Shown here: in pieces, positions 17,233 to 24,432 of the stretch
Position numbering within the stretch: the stretch's first letter is position 1
Layout of the letters: each line of letters starts with the position of its first letter
Assembly: GCA_900546925.1 (NCBI GenBank)
Contig: UREV01000028.1
Coordinates: forward strand, 1-26,815
Length of the DNA: 26,815 nucleotides
Source of the DNA: an uncultured Bacteroides sp.
GTDB taxonomy: Bacteria; Bacteroidota; Bacteroidia; Bacteroidales; UBA932
Reading direction: 5' to 3'
Notes under the pieces: generated by a model
What the model was told of the DNA's origin: nothing
The model's input: only the letters and a program-made list of their open reading frames with translations
Database searches by the model: none
Position numbers and translations under genes: made by a program

Positions 17233-18381
17233 ATGATAAATCAGGAACAGATAAAGGATCTTCATGAGAGAATCAGCACGCTTGTAACGTGCTTGGACAT
17301 AGAGGCTAAGCGCAAGAAAGTTGCGGAACTTCAGAAACAGACTGAGGCTCCGGACTTTTGGAGCGATCCGAAGGCGGCTGAAGTCTTCATGAAGAATATG
17401 AATGGTATAAAGTCTTGGGTTACAGATTATGACCGTGCTTTCGGACTGACTGAAGACTTGGATGTGCTATATGAGTTCGCCAAGGACAGTATGGATGTGA
17501 CGGCTGAAGATGTTGTGGAGTCTGAGGAAATGAAGGAGTTGGATGAGGCTTACAAAAAAGCTGTCGATGCCGTGGAGGCTCTTGAACTTAAGAATATGCT
17601 TGGAGATGAGGGAGATAACCTCGGTGCTATTCTTACGATTAATTCCGGAGCCGGCGGAACGGAGTCCAACGACTGGTCTGCCATGCTTATGCGAATGTAT
17701 ACCAGGTGGTGTGAGAGAAATGGTTACAAGATGACTGTGACTGATCTCCTGGAGGGTGATGAAGTGGGAATCAAGTCCGCTACCATCCAGGTGGAGGGCG
17801 ATTATGCTTTCGGTTACCTTAAGGCGGAAAACGGTGTCCACAGACTTGTGCGCATATCTCCGTTCAATGCCCAGGGAAAGCGTCAGACTACTTTCTCGTC
17901 GGTTTTCGTCTACCCGCTTATCGACGATACCATCAACATTGAAATAAACCCTTCAGATCTGGAGTGGGATACTTTCCGCTCCGGCGGTCATGGGGGACAG
18001 AACGTGAATAAGGTGGAGACTGGTGTGCGTGTGCGACATATTCCGACCGGAATCATGGTGGAAAACACCGAGACCCGCTCCCAGCAGGACAACAGACAGA
18101 ATGCGTTGAGGATTCTCCGTTCGCGCTTGTATGATATCGAGCTCAAGAAGAGGCAGGAGAAGCAGGCGGAACTGGAGGGCAGCAAGAAGCGCATCGAATG
18201 GGGTTCGCAGATCCGTTCTTATGTGCTGCATCCGTACAAGATGGTGAAGGATTTGAGGACGGGCGTCTCTACTGCTGATACACAAGGGGTTCTGGACGGC
18301 GATCTGGACCAGTTCATGAAGGCTTATCTGATGCAGCAGGGCGGGGGAGCAGAGACTGTTCCTGTGGATGATATAGACTAG
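17233..18381 (+). CDS. prfB: peptide chain release factor 2, in-frame form
   Basis: The 382-residue factor ends translation at UAA and UGA. SPF, the RF2 recognition tripeptide, is in VRISPFNAQGKR, and the GGQ hydrolysis motif is in RSGGHGGQNVNKVETG. The C-terminal GSQIRSYVL and VLDGDLDQF segments match the family. The frame can be read further upstream to a TTG inside the -7 box, so the ATG at 17233 (MINQEQIKDLHERI) is the sensible start. In E. coli a +1 frameshift at CTT TGA C regulates synthesis at the position aligned with LVTCLDIEAK. Here those codons read TGC TTG GAC and no shift is needed, so autoregulation by that route is absent. Confidence 0.95.
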   Translation: MINQEQIKDLHERISTLVTCLDIEAKRKKVAELQKQTEAPDFWSDPKAAEVFMKNMNGIKSWVTDYDRAFGLTEDLDVLYEFAKDSMDVTAEDVVESEEMKELDEAYKKAVDAVEALELKNMLGDEGDNLGAILTINSGAGGTESNDWSAMLMRMYTRWCERNGYKMTVTDLLEGDEVGIKSATIQVEGDYAFGYLKAENGVHRLVRISPFNAQGKRQTTFSSVFVYPLIDDTINIEINPSDLEWDTFRSGGHGGQNVNKVETGVRVRHIPTGIMVENTETRSQQDNRQNALRILRSRLYDIELKKRQEKQAELEGSKKRIEWGSQIRSYVLHPYKMVKDLRTGVSTADTQGVLDGDLDQFMKAYLMQQGGGAETVPVDDID

Positions 18382-18409
18382 TATAACAACAATATAACTT
18401 TAACAAACA

Positions 18410-20026
18410 ATGGTGGAATTCAAATACGCTCCAATGTTTCAGCTCGGTGAGGATACTACCGAGTATTATCGTTTGACAGACAAGTTCGTGTCTGTGGGTA
18501 ATTTCGAAGGCCATGATATCCTGAAAGTTGAGCCAGAGGCGCTTACTATGCTTGCCAATGCTGCTTTCCGTGATGTGAACTTCCTTCTCCGTCCTGAGCA
18601 CAATGCGCAGGTTGCCAAGATTTTGAGTGACCCGGAGGCTTCTTCTAATGACAAGTACGTGGCTCTCAGGTTCTTGCGCAATGCAGAAGTGGCTGCCAAA
18701 GGTCAGCTCCCTTTCTGCCAGGATACCGGTACTGCTATTATTCATGGTGAAAAGGGTCAGCAGGTCTGGACTGGATTCGATGATGCTGAGGCTCTTTCCA
18801 AGGGTGTATTCAAGACATATACTGAGGAGAATCTCCGTTATAGCCAGAATGCTCCTCTGACCATGTACAAGGAGGTGAACACCAAGTGTAATCTTCCTGC
18901 ACAGATCGATATCGAGGCTGAGGAAGGTATGGAATACAAATTCCTCTGCGTAGTGAAGGGTGGCGGTTCAGCCAACAAGACATATCTTTATCAGATGACC
19001 AAGGCTGTCCTGAATCCTGCCACTCTCGTTCCTTTCCTCGTGGAGAAGATGAAGACTCTCGGAACAGCTGCCTGCCCTCCATATCATATTGCATTCGTAA
19101 TCGGCGGTACATCAGCTGAGAAGAACCTTCTTACAGTGAAGCTCGCTTCTACACATTACTATGACGCACTTCCTACTACAGGTGATGAGACAGGTCGTGC
19201 TTTCCGTGATATCGAGCTTGAGAAGCAGGTTCTCGAAGAGGCTTACAAGATCGGTCTCGGTGCTCAGTTCGGCGGAAAATATTTCGCTCACGATATCCGT
19301 ATCGTAAGGCTTCCTCGTCACGGTGCAAGCTGCCCTATCGGACTTGGTGTAAGCTGCTCTGCCGACCGTAACATAAAGGCTAAGATCAACAAGGACGGTA
19401 TCTGGATCGAGAAACTCGACGATAATCCTGGACGTCTTATCCCTCAGGAACTCCGTGAGGCAGGTGAGGGCGATGCAGTGAAGATCGATCTCGATCAGCC
19501 AATGTCTGAGGTTCTTAAGGAACTTACAAAATACCCTGTTTCTACACGTTTGAGCCTTAACGGTACTATCATCGTGGCCAGGGATATCGCTCATGCCCGT
19601 CTTAAGGAGCGTATCGACAATGGTGAGGATCTTCCACAGTATTTCAAGGATCATCCTGTATTCTATGCAGGTCCTGCGAAGACTCCGGAAGGACTTCCTT
19701 GCGGTTCTATGGGACCTACTACTGCTAACCGTATGGATCCTTACGTAGATCTCTTCCAGTCGCATGGCGGAAGCATGGTCATGATCGCCAAGGGTAATCG
19801 TACTCAGCAGGTTACAGATGCTTGCAAGAAGCATGGCGGATTCTATCTCGGTTCCATCGGCGGCCCTGCTGCTGTCCTCTCATACGAGAGCATCAAGTCT
19901 ATCGAGTGCGTAGAGTATCCTGACCTCGGAATGGAGGCTATCTGGAAGATTCGCGTAGAGAACTTCCCTGCATTCATTCTCGTAGATGATAAGGGTAACG
20001 ATTTCTTCAAACAGTACGGAATCTAA
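18410..20026 (+). CDS. fum (class I): class I fumarate hydratase (4Fe-4S)
   Basis: The 538-residue single-chain enzyme converts fumarate and malate in the cytosol. In obligate anaerobes it usually serves the reductive branch leading to succinate. The three expected cluster cysteines appear as Cys103 in PFCQDTGTA, Cys222 in GTAACPPYH and Cys308 in RHGASCPIGLGVSC. The SCSADRNIKAKIN and TTANRMDPYVD segments are typical of the FumA/FumB group. The class is oxygen-labile, which fits an anaerobe. It starts 28 bases after prfB behind an A-rich leader and ends at a strong hairpin. Whether it has its own promoter or is co-transcribed with prfB is not clear from the short gap. Confidence 0.95.
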   Translation: MVEFKYAPMFQLGEDTTEYYRLTDKFVSVGNFEGHDILKVEPEALTMLANAAFRDVNFLLRPEHNAQVAKILSDPEASSNDKYVALRFLRNAEVAAKGQLPFCQDTGTAIIHGEKGQQVWTGFDDAEALSKGVFKTYTEENLRYSQNAPLTMYKEVNTKCNLPAQIDIEAEEGMEYKFLCVVKGGGSANKTYLYQMTKAVLNPATLVPFLVEKMKTLGTAACPPYHIAFVIGGTSAEKNLLTVKLASTHYYDALPTTGDETGRAFRDIELEKQVLEEAYKIGLGAQFGGKYFAHDIRIVRLPRHGASCPIGLGVSCSADRNIKAKINKDGIWIEKLDDNPGRLIPQELREAGEGDAVKIDLDQPMSEVLKELTKYPVSTRLSLNGTIIVARDIAHARLKERIDNGEDLPQYFKDHPVFYAGPAKTPEGLPCGSMGPTTANRMDPYVDLFQSHGGSMVMIAKGNRTQQVTDACKKHGGFYLGSIGGPAAVLSYESIKSIECVEYPDLGMEAIWKIRVENFPAFILVDDKGNDFFKQYGI

Positions 20027-20044
20027 ATTGTATTACATATTCTC

Positions 20045-20080
20045 GGGGCTGACTATTTTTGTAGCCAGCCCTGTTTTTCT
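20045..20080 (+). terminator. terminator after fumarase, overlapping a promoter box
   Basis: Bases 20045-20055 pair with 20062-20072 (one mismatch and one G-U), with loop 20056-20061 followed by GTTTTTC. The hairpin lies 18 bases after the fumarase stop. Confidence 0.75.
20054..20061 (+). promoter_or_regulatory. possible -7 box for the HAD gene
   Basis: TATTTTTG matches TAnnTTTG and lies inside the upper stem and loop of the fumarase terminator. TTG at 20028-20030 is a possible -33 element, but the spacing of 23 is long. The predicted leader would be about 25 bases to the ATG at 20093. Confidence 0.4.
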
Positions 20081-20092
20081 ATCTGATATCTG

Positions 20093-20788
20093 ATGATTAA
20101 AGCGATTGTTTTCGATGCTGATGACACTTTGTGGAGCAATGAGCCTCTTTTTCGTGCTGCGGAGAGGAACTGTTTCGAGTTGTTGTCGCAATATGGGTCC
20201 CGTGAATGGCTTAATGATGAGTTGTATAAGACGGAAATGTCGAATATGGCCGAGCTTGGCTATGGTGCCAAGGCGTTCATTATTTCGATGATTGAAACTG
20301 CTGTGAGAGTTAGTGGCGGAACTGTGAGTGCCGATACGATTTTGCAGATCGAGCAGGCCGGCCGTGCCATAATGCGTAATCCGGCAGAGCCGCTTCCGGG
20401 AGTTACAGAGGCATTGACCCAAATAAAAAAATTGGACCGGTACGGGATGGCGGTGCTGACGAAGGGCGAGCTTTTGGATCAGAACAACAAAATGGACCGG
20501 TCCGGGCTGCGGCATTTTTTCGAGTTCGTGGATGTGGTCAACGAGAAGACGGCGGAGGTGTATTCGGAGCTTTGCGCCCGCATGGGTATCGCGCCGGAGG
20601 AGATGCTTATGGTCGGAAATTCGTTCAAGTCGGATATCGATCCGGTGTTGAGGATAGGCGGTTACGGAATCTATATCCCTTCGGAGATGACTTGGCAGCA
20701 CGAGATTATCGACGAGTACGACCATTCGCGCCTGTTCAGGGCTGGGCGCTTCTCGGAGATTCCCGGAATTCTCGAAAAGTTGGGTTAG
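20093..20788 (+). CDS. HAD-superfamily hydrolase (phosphatase)
   Basis: This is a 231-residue cytosolic HAD phosphatase of the YjjG/L-2-haloacid-dehalogenase type. Motif I is FDADDTLW with nucleophile Asp8 and acid/base Asp10. Motif II is the Thr of VLTKGE near residue 122, and motif IV is GNSFKSDIDP near residue 178-187. The helical cap between residues 18 and 90 is of the C1 type. The substrate is not predictable, and family members commonly hydrolyse nucleotides or sugar phosphates. It stands alone between the fumarase terminator and a convergent terminator hairpin. The second half uses more G-ending codons such as TTG and CGG than its neighbours. Confidence 0.85.
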   Translation: MIKAIVFDADDTLWSNEPLFRAAERNCFELLSQYGSREWLNDELYKTEMSNMAELGYGAKAFIISMIETAVRVSGGTVSADTILQIEQAGRAIMRNPAEPLPGVTEALTQIKKLDRYGMAVLTKGELLDQNNKMDRSGLRHFFEFVDVVNEKTAEVYSELCARMGIAPEEMLMVGNSFKSDIDPVLRIGGYGIYIPSEMTWQHEIIDEYDHSRLFRAGRFSEIPGILEKLG

Positions 20789-20810
20789 GTCAATGTTTAT
20801 GAGACACAAC

Positions 20811-20845
20811 AAAGGCAGGTGTGCCATCGCGGCGTACCTGCCTTT
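20811..20845. terminator. bidirectional terminator between convergent genes
   Basis: AAAGGCAGGT at 20811-20820 pairs perfectly with ACCTGCCTTT at 20836-20845. Five further inner pairs (two G-U) give a 15-pair stem with a 5-base loop. It lies between the HAD stop at 20788 and the phosphatase stop at 20895, so it can serve both strands, although the T tracts are short. Confidence 0.7.
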
Positions 20846-20894
20846 CCCAACTTTATCCAATTATCTAGTATGTGAGTTGTTATCTTTCTATGTA

Positions 20895-22067
20895 TTATTT
20901 CTTTTTGTCGAATTTAAGACTATGCAGTTTGGCGCCTGAGGCATCGTAGATTTCTATCTTGATGCCGTTTTTGTCTACAGTGGCGTCGAGTCTCTGCTGG
21001 TTAGCGTTGCACAATACAGGGAAGTCGCAGCCGTTCTTGCCGGCCTCGCGGTAGCTGTATTTGTGAATGTGCGCGCAGAGCATCAGGTCGAGGCCTGTGC
21101 CGTTCAGCAGCGGAACGAGGTACTTGCTGACTGTGGCGTTGCCGTACCAGCCTGTAGGGGATGGCGGAATGTGGCAGAATGCGATTTTTACTTCTGCGTT
21201 CTTGTATTCCTCACTTTCCACTACGGTTTTCAGCCATTCTGCTTCTTCTTGGACATATTTTTCTGTCATCATGATGTCCAGGTTTCGGATGTCGCTGTCT
21301 ACCTTGTCTTCTCCGGAATCCAGGAAGAGGAAGAAATATTTTCCGTAAGATGCTGAATAGTAGGTCTTTCCTGTAGGTGTCTGGAAATAGTCTACATATT
21401 TTATGGCATCGTTTCCTCTATATTCGTGGTTTCCGCGGCAGAGGTAGAGCGGTGTGTCAGAAGCGAAGAGCTTGGATGCTGTATTCATGTAGTGGATGCG
21501 GATTTCCGCTGTGCTGTCCACTGCTGAAGTCATGTCGCCGTTGAAACATACGAAATCATATTTTCCTTTGGCGTCCTTGAAAAGTACCTGCATTACAGAG
21601 TCGTGCTCGTGCATGTCGTTCACTACGGCGAATTTTACCTGGTCGTAGTCTTTGGCTTTGGTCGTGACCTTGGTCGGACGTTTCTTGAGGTCGAGTCCGT
21701 ATCCTTGGTCATATATGATTCGGGCCCTGTTTTCCTGAATGAGCACGCCTTTACACATTACTCTGTATCTGTAAGTTGTGCCAGGTTCCAGGCCGCTTAC
21801 CGTGACTTTGTGAAGGGTTCCGATAGGTTTTCTTCCGAAACCTCTCGTGTCGAAGTACTTGGGCCTTTCCACGTTATAGAAGTGTGTCCCGTCGTCCGGT
21901 GCTACTTCTATCCAGCCTACTGCGAGTGAATCTGTGGTCCAGACTACTGTGAAACTGTCCTCGGTTACATTCTGGAGAAATGGTCCGCAGTTTACTTTTA
22001 CCTGTGCCCCGGCCATGATGGCGGTGCAGAGGAATACCAATATGGAAATTATGCGTTTCATCGGCAT
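20895..22067 (-). CDS. exported calcineurin-like metallophosphoesterase with PAP-type N-terminal domain
   Basis: The 390-residue protein has a Sec signal peptide ending near residue 21 (AGAQ). A purple-acid-phosphatase or fibronectin-III-like domain spans residues 25-120 (GPFLQNVTEDSFTVVW, GLEPGTTYRYRV). The catalytic metallophosphoesterase domain has the full metal ligand series: NDMHEHD with Asp151 and His153, NGDM with Asp178, RGNHE with Asn213 and His214, then FCHIPP and CAHIHKY. It should hydrolyse phosphate mono- or diesters in the periplasm or outside. An in-frame TTG lies upstream at 22073, but the ATG at 22067 (or 22061) gives a clean signal peptide. It begins 10 bases after the G1P dehydrogenase stop, so they form an operon. 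It may release glycerol phosphate or inorganic phosphate for the divergent GlpT-type transporter, which is inferred. Confidence 0.88.
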   Translation of the reverse strand: MPMKRIISILVFLCTAIMAGAQVKVNCGPFLQNVTEDSFTVVWTTDSLAVGWIEVAPDDGTHFYNVERPKYFDTRGFGRKPIGTLHKVTVSGLEPGTTYRYRVMCKGVLIQENRARIIYDQGYGLDLKKRPTKVTTKAKDYDQVKFAVVNDMHEHDSVMQVLFKDAKGKYDFVCFNGDMTSAVDSTAEIRIHYMNTASKLFASDTPLYLCRGNHEYRGNDAIKYVDYFQTPTGKTYYSASYGKYFFLFLDSGEDKVDSDIRNLDIMMTEKYVQEEAEWLKTVVESEEYKNAEVKIAFCHIPPSPTGWYGNATVSKYLVPLLNGTGLDLMLCAHIHKYSYREAGKNGCDFPVLCNANQQRLDATVDKNGIKIEIYDASGAKLHSLKFDKKK

Positions 22068-22077
22068 TGACAAAAAA

Positions 22078-23418
22078 CTATTTTACTTCCCATTTTCCGC
22101 CCTTGCCGAACAGGTGCTCTTCGACCTCATTCATGAGACCGCATCGATAGATGAGGTCGATTCCGGTGAATCTGTTCCTCATGAAAGGTATGCATCTGAA
22201 GGTGCTTCTGAGCCTTTCTTTGGTGACACCGATCATTTCAGGTTCATATGGGGCTCTTACTCTCTTCAGGCAGTCGTGGACTTCATCGAAAGGTATAATC
22301 TGCTTGCGGATTTTCTCTTTCAGCTCAGGCCAGTTGTTCTTTACAGCTTCGAGCTGCTTGCGGAGGTTTTCCTTGTCGCAGTATTTTCCTTTGCTCTCTA
22401 CGAGACCTCTTGCGAGGTGGCCTGGTTTTCCGGCGAAGATTTCCCTGATGTGGGCTTCCATTTCGTCCCATGTAGGCCAAGCTGCGAGGCAGGCGTCGAT
22501 ATCGAGTTTTGTAAAGTCCTTAGTAAGAAGGTATTCGAGGCATGCTGTGGAAACGAGGGTTCCGATGGCTACCTTGAATCCGTGTGACACGTGTTTGCCT
22601 TCATAGCAGAGTCCTTCCATGTCCCAGAAGTGGCTGAACTGGTGGTCTGTACCTGATGCCGGACGGCTGGAAGATATCGCCTGCATCGCGAAACCACTCA
22701 TGATGAGGCCGTCTGCGAGTTTGCCTGTCGCCTCCACGTCGCCTGCGGCTACTGCGTCCGGCTCAGAGAGTGCGTCTCTAAGTTTGTCCTGGACCAATGC
22801 GAATGCGAATGGATCTACGGCTTCACTTCCTACGCAGTCAGCTATAATCCAGTCTGCGCCTGCCGGAATCTTGGCCATGAGGTCGGCATATCCTGATGCG
22901 GACATTCCTTCCGGTGCTTTGGCGGCGATGGTGGGATCGAGTGCTACTCCCATAGGGGCAGGGCAGTCGAAAGTCTGTTTGTTTCCTTCATAAGTGATGG
23001 ATGCGCCGTATGCGGTGTAGCCGTCCATGGATGCGGCGGTACCTACTATTATATATCTGCGTCCGAGGTGATGTGAAACCAGTTTTGTGAGGTCGTTGAT
23101 CACGCCGGAGCCTACTGCTACTGCGATTACGTCTCTTTCTTTAAGGTATGCTTCGAGTTGCTCTATATATTTCCATTCTGCGAAGAGTTCAGGGTCTTCG
23201 AAAATGAAAGGAGTTTCTACGTCCAGACCGCTTTCTCTGAGATATGTGTCCACTGTCTGGCCTGCTGCCTTGAATGTGTTGTTGTCAGCCACTACGATGG
23301 CTTTTTTGCCTGGGAACAGTTTCTTGAACATGTCCGGTACTTTTTTCATACATCCGACACCGAATTCCAATGCTTTCGTGTCTCTTGCCCTTTCGAGGGC
23401 TTCTTCAATGGCTATCAT
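22078..23418 (-). CDS. araM-like: sn-glycerol-1-phosphate dehydrogenase (AraM/EgsA family)
   Basis: The 446-residue cytosolic enzyme belongs to the iron-containing alcohol dehydrogenase fold. It interconverts dihydroxyacetone phosphate and sn-glycerol-1-phosphate with NAD(P)H. The nucleotide-binding GSGVINDLTK at 103-112 and IVGTAASMDGYTAYGAS at 124-140 are visible. Metal ligand positions fit Asp179 in GYADLMAK, His259 in GTDHQFSH and His279 in KHVSHGFKVA. It is longer than archaeal homologues, with a C-terminal extension like B. subtilis AraM. It is read from a near-perfect promoter in a region shared with a GlpR-like regulator, followed 10 bases later by an exported phosphatase. A catabolic direction is suggested by context. 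A biosynthetic role, supplying G1P for prenylglyceryl lipid, cannot be excluded because no PcrB gene is in view. Confidence 0.88.
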   Translation of the reverse strand: MIAIEEALERARDTKALEFGVGCMKKVPDMFKKLFPGKKAIVVADNNTFKAAGQTVDTYLRESGLDVETPFIFEDPELFAEWKYIEQLEAYLKERDVIAVAVGSGVINDLTKLVSHHLGRRYIIVGTAASMDGYTAYGASITYEGNKQTFDCPAPMGVALDPTIAAKAPEGMSASGYADLMAKIPAGADWIIADCVGSEAVDPFAFALVQDKLRDALSEPDAVAAGDVEATGKLADGLIMSGFAMQAISSSRPASGTDHQFSHFWDMEGLCYEGKHVSHGFKVAIGTLVSTACLEYLLTKDFTKLDIDACLAAWPTWDEMEAHIREIFAGKPGHLARGLVESKGKYCDKENLRKQLEAVKNNWPELKEKIRKQIIPFDEVHDCLKRVRAPYEPEMIGVTKERLRSTFRCIPFMRNRFTGIDLIYRCGLMNEVEEHLFGKGGKWEVK

Positions 23419-23478
23419 ATTGTATAAATTTTTTCAAATAATTTCATTATTGTTCCAGTTTGTATAACCTTATGCCTA

Positions 23479-23510
23479 CAAAATTAGGATTATTTTCATT
23501 TCTTTCCAAA
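23479..23510 (-). promoter_or_regulatory. promoter of the G1P dehydrogenase operon
   Basis: Read on the minus strand, TTTG (23510-23507) and TAATTTTG (23486-23479) are separated by exactly 20 bases. This matches the thioesterase operon promoter in -7 octamer and spacing. The leader to the ATG at 23418 would be about 55 bases. Confidence 0.75.
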
Positions 23511-23562
23511 ATATTTCATGAAAAAATGTATGGTGAAGCGAAAAAAAGTGAAAAGAAATGAA
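23495..23562. promoter_or_regulatory. candidate operator pair for the DeoR-type regulator
   Basis: TTCATTTCTTT at 23495-23505 is exactly inverted at 23552-23562 (AAAGAAATGAA). The left half lies in the spacer of the dehydrogenase promoter, and the right half is about 33 bases upstream of the regulator's -7 box. Between them is the palindrome TTTCATGAAA at 23514-23523 and the near-repeats GCGAAAA and GTGAAAA. The position suits coordinate repression of both directions. Binding is inferred. Confidence 0.45.
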
Positions 23563-23594
23563 TTGTTTTGTTCTGAATTATCGTTTTTTATGAT

Positions 23595-23602
23595 TAACTT
23601 TG
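23595..23602 (+). promoter_or_regulatory. -7 box of the regulator-transporter operon
   Basis: TAACTTTG fits the -7 consensus and lies 46 bases before the ATG at 23649. The nearest TTTG (23567-23570) is 24 bases away, longer than optimal, so the promoter may be weak or activator-dependent. Confidence 0.55.
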
Positions 23603-23648
23603 CAACGCAACTATGACAATTATCTATTAATCCAAAAACGTGAAAGTT

Positions 23649-24422
23649 ATGATTAGTATAGCAGAGAGACATAAGTATATTAAGGAGCAGCTCTCTAAAA
23701 ACGGGTTTGTTCGCGTGTTGGATGTCGCAGAACATCTCGGAGTTACAGGTGCTACTATAAGAAAGGATTTGAGAATTCTGGAAGCTCAGGGAGTACTTTA
23801 CCGTACACACGGAAGTGCATCCCCTGTAAAGCCTCATGTTATGGACTTGAGTATCGGCGAGAAGAGTACCCAGCATGTTTCAGAGAAACAAGCCATCGCC
23901 AGGGCTGCTCAGACATTGATCATGCCCGATGATGCGATCATTCTGGCATCCGGCTCGACGGTGACCGCGTTTGCGGAGGTTCTCAAGCCGGACGGCTCTA
24001 TCAATGTGGTTACGCCTTCGCTCGGTATCGCTGTGCTCCTGAACGAGCGCGACGCGGTGAAGGTCATGGTGCTCGGCGGAGAGATGTACAAGAATTCTCT
24101 TTCTGTCCGCGGCGGTTATGCGGAACAGGGCCTTATAAATGTGAGTTGCTCGAAACTTTTCATAGGATGTGACGGTATCGACCTTGCTTCTGGAGTTACC
24201 TGCTCGAATATTCCTGAGTCCAGGCTGACCAATGCCATGATGGCGGCTGCTTCACAGACTGTGGTGCTTGCGGATTCGTCCAAGTTCGGGAGACGCGGAT
24301 TCGGCAAGATCGGAAATGTAGAAGATGTAGATATTATAATAACGGACTCCGGTATACCTAATTCGTTCAAAAATAAGATCGAGGACGCGGGTGTGCAGGT
24401 AATAATAGCAGATAAATTATAA
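23649..24422 (+). CDS. DeoR/GlpR-family transcriptional regulator
   Basis: The 257-residue DNA-binding repressor begins with the typical DeoR start, AERHKYIKEQLSKNGFVRV. Its winged-helix motif VAEHLGVTGATIRKDLRIL is followed by GVLYRTHGSA. The C-terminal sugar-phosphate-sensing domain (NagB/RpiA-like fold) contains ASGSTVTAFAEVL near residue 95, GGEMYKNSLSVRG near 140 and LADSSKFGRRGFGKI near 215, all characteristic. Family members respond to phosphorylated metabolites; GlpR responds to glycerol-3-phosphate. An in-frame GTG lies 9 bases upstream at 23640, but the ATG fits the family start. It is divergent from the G1P dehydrogenase and 10 bases before a GlpT-type transporter. It therefore likely controls both and itself. 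Confidence 0.9.
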   Translation: MISIAERHKYIKEQLSKNGFVRVLDVAEHLGVTGATIRKDLRILEAQGVLYRTHGSASPVKPHVMDLSIGEKSTQHVSEKQAIARAAQTLIMPDDAIILASGSTVTAFAEVLKPDGSINVVTPSLGIAVLLNERDAVKVMVLGGEMYKNSLSVRGGYAEQGLINVSCSKLFIGCDGIDLASGVTCSNIPESRLTNAMMAAASQTVVLADSSKFGRRGFGKIGNVEDVDIIITDSGIPNSFKNKIEDAGVQVIIADKL

Positions 24423-24432
24423 CTAACGAAAA

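Noticed and set aside
20033..20860. Minus-strand open frame of 275 codons opposite the HAD gene
   Set aside because: It crosses two terminator hairpins and covers a clear HAD gene on the other strand; composition is shadow-like.
21934..22587. Plus-strand open frame of 217 codons over the dehydrogenase-phosphatase junction
   Set aside because: It is antisense to two genes with complete catalytic motifs and has no recognisable product.
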